Notes under the pieces: model-generated
Databases searched by the model: none
Seen by the model: the letters and a program-made list of their open reading frames with translations, nothing else
What the model was told of the DNA's origin: nothing
Translations under genes and position numbers: made by a program
In this document: one piece after another, positions 40,105 through 44,179 of the stretch
How the letters are laid out: every line of letters begins with the position of its first letter
Numbering within the stretch: position 1 is the first letter of the stretch
NCBI GenBank assembly: GCA_009929605.1
Contig: SAAC01000007.1
Span: forward strand, 1 to 44,179
Source of the DNA: Negativicutes bacterium
GTDB lineage: Bacteria; Bacillota; Negativicutes; Veillonellales; Veillonellaceae
Reading direction: 5' to 3'
Length of the DNA stretch: 44,179 nucleotides

Positions 40105-40359
40105 TTATCCGTTTGATTGTTCTGCCACAACTTGGTATATGTTAATGTAAGAAGGCATTTTTTTATCTGCTCTCTTATAAACTTCTTTTACAAACTCTGC
40201 GCACAGTTGCTCAAGAACTTCCGTACACAACTCTGATAGAGGTATTTCTTTTGGTGTTTGCCATCCGTCTTGACGTTGTCCTACAATGCCTTTAATTTGT
40301 ACACCAGTAGGTGCAGTGAAAGGGACAAGTTCCATTTCTGTTACAACACTAATTTTCAT
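40105..40359 (-). CDS. Hypothetical protein (84 aa)
   Basis: An 84-residue protein (MKISVVTEMELVPFTAPTGV...). It has a beta-rich first half and a long C-terminal amphipathic helix (LCTEVLEQLCAEFVKEVYKR). No motif is recognised. AAGGAGG lies before the ATG. It is located between a DNA-binding protein gene and the primase-helicase. Confidence 0.7.
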   Translation of the reverse strand: MKISVVTEMELVPFTAPTGVQIKGIVGQRQDGWQTPKEIPLSELCTEVLEQLCAEFVKEVYKRADKKMPSYINIYQVVAEQSNG

Positions 40360-40373
40360 CGGTTCCTCCTTAG

Positions 40374-40616
40374 TTAGCCTAAAACAACTTGCTTAGCTGT
40401 TTCGATGATATGAAAGATAACCTTATGAGGAACATAATAAGCTATCTGTCCTCCTCTACTAGTCACTTTTGATCGTCTAGACATAGAAATAACAGAACGA
40501 ACATATCCTTTAGATATGCCTAACAATTCAGAAGTTCTCTTTGTTCCATATCTATCACGAAGACTTTTAGCGATACGTTGCGCTTGCCGTCTTTCCGGAA
40601 AAGTAGCTTCTTTCAT
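40374..40616 (-). CDS. Helix-turn-helix DNA-binding protein (80 aa)
   Basis: An 80-residue basic protein. After ERRQAQRIAKSLRDRYGTKR, the segment TSELLGISKGYVRSVISMSR is a convincing helix-turn-helix with a Ser/Lys/Arg-rich recognition helix. The C-terminal part (GQIAYYVPHKVIFHIIETAK) may dimerise. It could regulate early genes. Not assigned to a named family. Confidence 0.65.
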   Translation of the reverse strand: MKEATFPERRQAQRIAKSLRDRYGTKRTSELLGISKGYVRSVISMSRRSKVTSRGGQIAYYVPHKVIFHIIETAKQVVLG

Positions 40617-40618
40617 AG

Positions 40619-41233
40619 TTATGGCTTATATGTTCTGATTTTATTAACAGCAGCAGATACATATTCAGCTTGCCAGATAGCGTCACTTAAAGCATCATGA
40701 TTTTCTAACTCAAAACCTTTGCTTTTAAGCCTTTCTTCTACTTCTTGCTTTATTTGCCCCTCTATATGTGAATTAAATAAAGCTTTTATGGACCTCATAC
40801 AATTCTCTTGATAGTATTTCCAAGGAAGAGGAATACCATATTGGGCAAATGCATCTCTTAAAATAGTAAAATCAAAAGAAGCGCCATTACACCAAATATT
40901 TTGCTTTTGTTCATTAACTCCATCAAAACTCATTTTTTTAACCAACTCTAAATCATTACTTAACTCTTTCAATGCGTCTGGCAAAGATATTTCTGGCTCA
41001 CATTGCTTCTTAAATAGTTTTTTAGGTTGTTTCAACCAAAAAGCTAATGTATCTGTGTCAATCTTTCTTCCTTGGTCAATTAAACCTAACCTATATGTCT
41101 CTTTTAACCCCCAATTCGTTGCAGCGCCTTTCTCAAGAGTAAATGAGCATATACCAATAGACAGAATATGCGCATTTGCTGCCGTGCTAAGAGTCTCAAT
41201 ATCAATCATCAGATTGTCTTTTACAGTTAACAT
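40619..41233 (-). CDS. DEDD-type 3'-5' exonuclease (Rv2179c-like)
   Basis: A 204-residue exonuclease with the DEDDh pattern: MIDIETL (Asp11, Glu13), WCNGASFDFTILRDAF with the middle Asp, and ENHDALSDAIWQA with the catalytic His and last Asp. The long segment between Exo I and II (LIDQGRKIDTDTLAFWLKQP) is typical of the Rv2179c-like/exonuclease group of phages rather than of the polymerase epsilon subunit. It may trim RNA or DNA 3' ends. A clear leftward gene in the early operon. Confidence 0.85.
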   Translation of the reverse strand: MLTVKDNLMIDIETLSTAANAHILSIGICSFTLEKGAATNWGLKETYRLGLIDQGRKIDTDTLAFWLKQPKKLFKKQCEPEISLPDALKELSNDLELVKKMSFDGVNEQKQNIWCNGASFDFTILRDAFAQYGIPLPWKYYQENCMRSIKALFNSHIEGQIKQEVEERLKSKGFELENHDALSDAIWQAEYVSAAVNKIRTYKP

Positions 41234-41295
41234 GGTTTCCTCCGTTTAGGTTAGATTTTGGTTCAACTTTCCATTTTATTTTTGTAGGCCATGCT

Positions 41296-41550
41296 TTACA
41301 CGCTAATGCGTATTTTACCTTTTGTGTCTTGCTCGTCGAATAAACTGTTCATAACTCGACTGCGCATAACAGCAGCTGCAAACGGATCGCTCTTGTTTTC
41401 ATTGGCATACGTATTAGCAAGCCTATTAGCCATTACGATTCTTTCGTTGATATTCTTAGGAGGCTCTGCAACTCTAGACTTATGAGCTAGCATCCATCTC
41501 ATACCTTCACCTTTAGGGTCAAACTTTTTTGCAGTATATTTCTGTTCCAT
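41296..41550 (-). CDS. Hypothetical protein (84 aa)
   Basis: An 84-residue protein (MEQKYTAKKFDPKGEGMRWM...) with a basic N-terminus and a helical middle (INERIVMANRLANTYANENK). No motif recognised. AAGGAGA before ATG. The 62-base gap downstream to the exonuclease gene shows nothing clear. Confidence 0.7.
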   Translation of the reverse strand: MEQKYTAKKFDPKGEGMRWMLAHKSRVAEPPKNINERIVMANRLANTYANENKSDPFAAAVMRSRVMNSLFDEQDTKGKIRISV

Positions 41551-41579
41551 TTTTGTGCTTCTCCTTAGTTGATTATTGT

Positions 41580-41951
41580 CTAGCTATTACTCCACCGTGG
41601 AGTAAACTTTTTCATTTTATCTTGCAGGCGTTGCCTATTGATAGCAATAGCTTCCTCTGTTGGAATATAGTCATTCCATAGTTTTGGATTAATAGGGAGG
41701 TTTTTAGGAGGGGTGGTATACGCAATAGTGAAACCCCTAGTTTCGCATTCCATTATAAGCTCAGTAAAACGCAAATAGATATAACCTAGCTTGTCATAGA
41801 AAAACTTGACATGACCAGGCCCTAACACATATTGCTTAGGCGCGTCATCGCAAAGCTTTGCCAATGCGAATACTCTAGGAAGCTCGCGATACTCAGCTAG
41901 TAGGTGTTGGTCACAGAGTTCTTCAACAGGGACAACATTAATGCGGGTCAT
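41580..41951 (-). CDS. Hypothetical protein resembling pyrimidine dimer DNA glycosylase family
   Basis: A 123-residue protein starting MTRINVVPVEELCDQHLLAE. This beginning, with the following REL/REYRELPRVF, is strongly reminiscent of the T4 endonuclease V (DenV)/pyrimidine dimer glycosylase family, where Thr2 forms the Schiff base and Arg3, Glu and Arg residues nearby are catalytic; RxxHxLxHxHLLxEYRE is the family pattern. Here the GHVKFFYDKLGYIYLRFTEL segment also fits. It could repair UV damage or act as an abasic lyase. Assigned from motif memory; remaining residues are divergent. Confidence 0.65.
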   Translation of the reverse strand: MTRINVVPVEELCDQHLLAEYRELPRVFALAKLCDDAPKQYVLGPGHVKFFYDKLGYIYLRFTELIMECETRGFTIAYTTPPKNLPINPKLWNDYIPTEEAIAINRQRLQDKMKKFTPRWSNS

Positions 41952-41986
41952 TTATAGAGAGTTCCTTTAGGAGGGGGAGTTCTATT

Positions 41987-42319
41987 TTACTCGGTAGGTC
42001 GTACTATCCAGCTTCCTAAAGGCATTCGGCCTTTGTAAGCCATCTCCTTAGGTTGTTTGTGGATTGCTTCATTAGTTCGTTTTACTTCTGCAGTAAGCCA
42101 TTTAGGAAATATACTGTCTTGTATAACTCGCTTCACTTCTTCATTGTCAGAAGTATGAAGTATTTTCATATACTGCAACAGTTTTGTAAGTGTAGGCGCC
42201 GTGACTTTCTCCTCCAGATTGTTCTGACGAATAAGAGCCAAGACAGGAACACCTTGAACCCACCTACCATAGATTGCAGTAAGTAGGCTCTTCTTAATTA
42301 ACACCATAGGTCTAGCCAT
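41987..42319 (-). CDS. Hypothetical protein with possible HTH (110 aa)
   Basis: A 110-residue basic protein from ATG 42319, with GGAG eight bases upstream. The region LTAIYGRWVQGVPVLALIRQ followed by KVTAPTLTKLLQYMKIL resembles a helix-turn-helix of resolvase type. The C-terminus is basic and ends SWIVRPTE. It is the first gene behind early promoter Pb. It may be a DNA-binding regulator; not recognised by name. Confidence 0.65.
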   Translation of the reverse strand: MARPMVLIKKSLLTAIYGRWVQGVPVLALIRQNNLEEKVTAPTLTKLLQYMKILHTSDNEEVKRVIQDSIFPKWLTAEVKRTNEAIHKQPKEMAYKGRMPLGSWIVRPTE

Positions 42320-42354
42320 AGTAGTCTCCAATTACTTTTACTAATAGAAAAATC

Positions 42355-42383
42355 ATCATAACACAATTATTTTAATTTGTAAA
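42355..42383 (-). promoter_or_regulatory. Early promoter Pb
   Basis: The minus strand has TTTACA (42378-42383), a 17-base spacer and TATGAT (42355-42360). It shares a 32-base block with promoter Pa, including the AAATAATTATTT palindrome. It drives leftward transcription of the gene starting at 42319 and the genes behind it. Confidence 0.85.
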
Positions 42384-42484
42384 TAATTATTTTACTAATT
42401 TTTTACTAACAGAATACTAATAAAGACTATTTTGGTCCTATTAAAAATAGCACCTAAGTCCTTATTCTTCAACGTTCATATTGG

Positions 42485-42570
42485 CCCATATTTGGTCCGT
42501 GGTGAGTTTTAATCGATTTGGCTTAGGGTAGTATAGGAATAAAAAAGGCTCACCACGGACCAAATATGGG
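42485..42570. repeat. 22-bp perfect inverted repeat with 42-base loop
   Basis: The arm 42485-42506 (starting CCCATATTTGG) is the exact reverse complement of 42549-42570. The arms could form a very stable cruciform or RNA hairpin. The loop and the inner part of the left arm contain element E1. It lies between the terminator of one early gene and the promoter of the next. Confidence 0.9.
42497..42547 (+). repeat. Three-copy intergenic element, copy E1
   Basis: CCGTGG (42497-42502), 17 bases, GGCTTA, six bases, TATAGGAAT. It shares order and spacing with copies at 25843 and 43954. The end (TTAGGGTAGTATAGGAA) looks like a T7/SP6-type promoter core in the plus orientation. Confidence 0.45.
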
Positions 42571-42661
42571 ACTATTTTAAAAGACTGTTTTAGTACTGAT
42601 TAAGTAATTCACTAATAGCTTTTATTCTGTACAAAACCGGTCCTAATTGAAGATAAAAGAA

Positions 42662-42689
42662 AAGGTCTAGAGCTTTCACCCTAGACCTT
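42662..42689 (-). terminator. Intrinsic terminator of the leftward 42712-43206 gene
   Basis: AAGGTCTAG (42662-42670) pairs with CTAGACCTT (42681-42689) around a 10-base loop. On the minus strand the stem is followed by TTCTTTTATC, a U-rich tail. It lies 22 bases past the stop codon. Confidence 0.8.
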
Positions 42690-42711
42690 CTCCCTTTAGT
42701 CCTTTACTGTT

Positions 42712-43206
42712 TTAAGCAACAGTAAAGCCTTCTTTCTTCAGATAAGCTAGCAATTCATCCTGAGTTGCAAAGCCGAGGTCAGTCTTAACAATGGCCTTAC
42801 GAGCGGCTTCAATCTTTTCCTGTTCCTTAGCAATGTCAGCAGGCTTCACTTCACCAGAAGCAACTTTCGTCAAAAGCATTGCGTTAGCATTCTTAGCTTC
42901 ACGTTGTTGCTTTGTCCAGTGAGAAACACCTTCTTTGCACATGCTATTCAGACCTGTAGCCGTTTTGGCCTTTGCTCCAAAGTCGACAGCTTTGGAACCA
43001 ACAACTGGCATCCAACGTTTGAAGTAGTAATCCAGAACAGCAACAACATTCCCCTTAGCATCCTTCATGAATGCCGTTCCTGCACCAGCGCCATTCTTTG
43101 CTTCAGCAAGCTCAATCACTTGAGGAAGAATCTTGCTAACCTTAACATCAGGATTTGCTTCCAAAAGATTAACAATATCCTGATACGCTTTCTTTACTGT
43201 AGCCAT
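42712..43206 (-). CDS. Conserved hypothetical early protein (164 aa)
   Basis: A 164-residue, Ala/Lys-rich helical protein (MATVKKAYQDIVNLLEANPD...). The pattern GNVVAVLDYYFKRWMPVVG in the middle is distinctive and recalls a family seen in the early regions of many phages, of unknown role. The C-terminus GFATQDELLAYLKKEGF looks like a small helical DNA- or protein-binding tail. I take ATG 43206, with GGAGG six bases upstream; an in-frame ATG at 43218 overlaps that site. It has its own promoter (Pc) and terminator, so it is probably expressed strongly. Confidence 0.8.
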   Translation of the reverse strand: MATVKKAYQDIVNLLEANPDVKVSKILPQVIELAEAKNGAGAGTAFMKDAKGNVVAVLDYYFKRWMPVVGSKAVDFGAKAKTATGLNSMCKEGVSHWTKQQREAKNANAMLLTKVASGEVKPADIAKEQEKIEAARKAIVKTDLGFATQDELLAYLKKEGFTVA

Positions 43207-43291
43207 TTTAGCCTCCATTTGTTTGTGAGAGAATTAAAAGGTTCCTCTCTTAACCTTCATCAAGTAACATACTCACTCATTGATAAAAATA

Positions 43292-43320
43292 ACTGTATCA
43301 CACTTTTTTCCAGTTGTAAA
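43292..43320 (-). promoter_or_regulatory. Early promoter Pc
   Basis: The minus strand reads TTTACA (43315-43320), a 17-base spacer and TACAGT (43292-43297). Upstream, AAAATAATCGTTTACA follows the shared operator-like pattern. It serves the 164-residue early gene, which also has its own terminator. Confidence 0.8.
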
Positions 43321-43362
43321 CGATTATTTTATCAAAAATTGAAATTATTTTGTTAGTCTTTA

Positions 43363-43578
43363 CTAATTTATGATAAAGGCAATTACCTCTTCTGCCTTTA
43401 GCACTCTTTCAGCTATATAAGAACATCTTTCTGCAGAAGCCTTATATGAAGTGGGGCATCTTGTAATTGCAGCAAGAGCCTTATCTAAGCTTATTAGGCT
43501 AATCTGCTCAACTTGTTTAGTCAAAGTCTGAATTGCGGCAAAGCAATCTTCTTCGTGGGCTTGTTGAAACCTATCCAT
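43363..43578 (-). CDS. Hypothetical early protein (71 aa)
   Basis: A 71-residue helical protein from ATG 43578 (MDRFQQAHEEDCFAAIQTLT...) with an AAAGGA site. It overlaps the upstream small membrane gene by eight bases. The C-terminus is VLKAEEVIAFIIN. No motif recognised. It is one of the first genes transcribed from promoter Pd. Confidence 0.7.
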   Translation of the reverse strand: MDRFQQAHEEDCFAAIQTLTKQVEQISLISLDKALAAITRCPTSYKASAERCSYIAERVLKAEEVIAFIIN

Positions 43579-43705
43579 TTGATTTGTTCCTTTCTCTAAT
43601 AGCTTGCACAACTACTAAAAGGATAAAAGCATAGTTGCATATAGCAACTAGGTTCCATCCATCATTAACAGACAAATCAAAGAAGAGTCTTAGGATAATA
43701 TCCAT
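43571..43705 (-). CDS. Small early membrane protein (44 aa)
   Basis: A 44-residue frame from ATG 43705 to TAG 43571 behind a strong GGAGG site. It has one hydrophobic span (LVAICNYAFILLVVVQAI) and a basic C-terminal tail (RERNKSNG). It is the first gene of the leftward early region, about 20 bases from the predicted transcription start of promoter Pd, so it should be among the earliest products. Confidence 0.65.
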   Translation of the reverse strand: MDIILRLFFDLSVNDGWNLVAICNYAFILLVVVQAIRERNKSNG

Positions 43706-43731
43706 TTGTTTCCTCCATTAGTTGATCCCTT

Positions 43732-43760
43732 ATTATAGCACTTTCCATTGCATTTGTAAA
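43732..43760 (-). promoter_or_regulatory. Early promoter Pd (first leftward gene)
   Basis: The minus strand reads TTTACA (43755-43760), a 17-base spacer and TATAAT (43732-43737). AAAATAACTATTTACA is the operator-like part. It is the best matching promoter of the family and lies 27 bases before the first early gene. Confidence 0.85.
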
Positions 43761-43785
43761 TAGTTATTTTTGATTTTAATGATAT

Positions 43786-43813
43786 ATTATAAGAACGCAC
43801 GCGATTATCACAA
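43786..43813 (-). promoter_or_regulatory. Second leftward promoter upstream of Pd
   Basis: The minus strand reads TTGTGA (43808-43813), a 16-base spacer and TATAAT (43786-43791). It would be a tandem promoter with Pd. The conserved early element is not attached to this -35. Confidence 0.45.
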
Positions 43814-43824
43814 ATTGAAGGCTT

Positions 43825-43840
43825 TGTAAACAGTTATTTT
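43825..43840 (-). promoter_or_regulatory. Fifth copy of the early promoter upstream element
   Basis: The minus strand reads AAAATAACTGTTTACA, as in Pa-Pd, but there is no good -10 at 17 bases; GATAAT follows at 15. It is either a weak promoter or an extra regulator-binding site. Confidence 0.5.
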
Positions 43841-43925
43841 TAGATTTTGGATTTTTTTTAATTACTGCGCTATTTTTAACACAGTTGGCTTAATATTCAG
43901 CTAATATTTATCCCTAACAAATTAC

Positions 43926-44033
43926 TAACGCACACAGGGCTTGTTTTTTTGCCCCGTGGCGAGCTTTTTAAGTTGGCTTATGATTATATAGGAAAATGGT
44001 TTTACTGAGCCCAGTGAGCTCCTGTGTGAGTTA
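43926..44033. repeat. Inverted repeat flanking element E2
   Basis: TAACGCACACAGG (43926-43938) and CCTGTGTGAGTTA (44021-44033) are inverted arms with 12 of 13 bases matching and an 82-base loop that includes element E2. The arrangement of an element inside inverted arms resembles 42485-42570. Confidence 0.6.
43954..44000 (+). repeat. Three-copy intergenic element, copy E2
   Basis: CCGTGG (43954-43959), 15 bases, GGCTTA, six bases, TATAGGAAA. It parallels E1 and E3 and lies within the inverted arms at 43926-44033. It reads toward the terminal tandem repeat. Confidence 0.45.
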
Positions 44034-44072
44034 ACTTTTTGTTAGCTAAGTGTGACTGGATTAACACAGTGG

Positions 44073-44179
44073 TGGAAAATTGAGAAAAATGTGCTTTACT
44101 TTTCTTTTTGAATGTGATATACTTTTGGGCTTGTAATTTGTTTGGAAAAATGAGAAAAATGTGCTTTACTTTTCTTTTT
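44073..44179 (+). repeat. Right-end copy of the 70-bp repeat; 87-bp terminal redundancy
   Basis: Bases 44093-44179 are identical to 1-87: one full 70-base unit plus 17 bases. A degenerate partial copy with one mismatch in about 20 bases precedes it at 44073-44092. The promoter is repeated here (TTTACT 44095-44100, TATACT 44118-44123). This is either a real short terminal repeat or, more likely, an assembly overlap across a circular molecule whose tandem repeat may have been collapsed. Confidence 0.9.

Larger units (their letters stand above)
42384..42711. other. Intergenic region with long hairpin and terminator
   Basis: Between two leftward genes there are about 390 non-coding bases. They hold promoter Pb at the left, a 22-bp perfect inverted repeat (42485-42570) that includes a copy of the three-copy intergenic element, and an intrinsic terminator (42662-42689) at the right. 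I see no gene in the remainder. Confidence 0.75.
43706..44092. other. Non-coding region at the right end
   Basis: No gene is visible. The stretch holds early promoter Pd, a second promoter, a fifth conserved element, the inverted repeat with E2 and the start of the terminal repeat. Joined through the circular junction with 1-863 it forms about 1.2 kb without genes, a likely site for replication origin, packaging signal and early transcriptional control. Confidence 0.75.

Noticed and set aside
25926..43705. Phage-encoded single-subunit RNA polymerase
   Set aside because: T7-like replication genes and SP6-like intergenic sequences suggested one, but no encoded protein shows RNA polymerase features. 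Only a DNA polymerase of family A is present.
1..44179. Temperate lifestyle
   Set aside because: No integrase, excisionase, partition genes or clear repressor/Cro pair with att sites. The HTH and ribbon-helix-helix proteins alone are not enough.
1..44179. tRNA genes
   Set aside because: I looked for cloverleaf-type patterns in the intergenic stretches and found none. The intergenic space is small and AT-rich; a tRNA scan would settle it.

Overview
The window is an essentially complete genome of a short-tailed (podovirus-type) double-stranded DNA phage. The last 87 bases (44093-44179) repeat the first 87 exactly, so the contig is probably circular or terminally redundant. I see no integrase, no recognisable lysogeny module and no RNA polymerase gene; I infer a lytic phage that relies on host sigma70-type polymerase. 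Inner-membrane and lipoprotein spanins point to a Gram-negative host. Several small early proteins remind me of phages of Alphaproteobacteria, but that is memory-based and weak. The DNA is AT-rich except for a G+C-richer patch at about 19.1-22.7 kb.

Layout. (1) 1-863: non-coding, with a 70-bp tandem repeat that carries a promoter, AT-rich palindromes, short iteron-like repeats and a GC-rich pocket. (2) 864-3282, minus strand: ribbon-helix-helix protein, small terminase, large terminase and one unknown gene. (3) 3283-3467: divergent control region with a late promoter and an inverted repeat. (4) 3468-17878, plus strand: scaffold, major capsid protein, probable decoration protein, adaptor, fibre, tail nozzle, GNAT-like protein, ejection proteins including a transglycosylase, the portal (unusually far downstream), a 938-aa ejection protein and a tail protein. 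(5) 17860-24509: a beta-helix tailspike and a glycine-rich receptor-binding protein, both with Sec-type signal peptides, small genes, a membrane protein and a tail-collar fibre. (6) 24583-25815: lysis cassette (possible holin, nested Rz/Rz1, XhlA-like protein, L,D-transpeptidase-like lysin). (7) 25816-25925: convergent terminator region. (8) 25926-43705, minus strand: early and replication genes. These are a VRR-NUC nuclease, ATP-dependent ligase, SF2 helicase, 5'-3' exonuclease, zincin-like protein, deaminase/diphosphohydrolase fusion, MazG-like protein, ThyA-family enzyme, family A DNA polymerase, ssDNA-binding protein, Dda/RecD-like helicase, primase-helicase, DEDD exonuclease and many small unknowns. 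(9) 43706-44179: promoters and repeats that join region 1.

How it works together. Early leftward transcription probably starts from a family of promoters (TTTACA, 17-bp spacer, TATAAT-like), most of which share a conserved 16-base element overlapping the -35. This supplies nucleotide metabolism and a T7-style replisome (Pol A, primase-helicase, SSB, exonuclease, ligase). Late rightward transcription from 3391-3419 makes the virion and lysis genes. The points I would check first are the promoter array reading into non-coding DNA, the Asn-to-Asp change in the ThyA-family enzyme, the paired active-site changes in the DNA polymerase, the signal peptides on two large tail proteins and the three-copy intergenic element.
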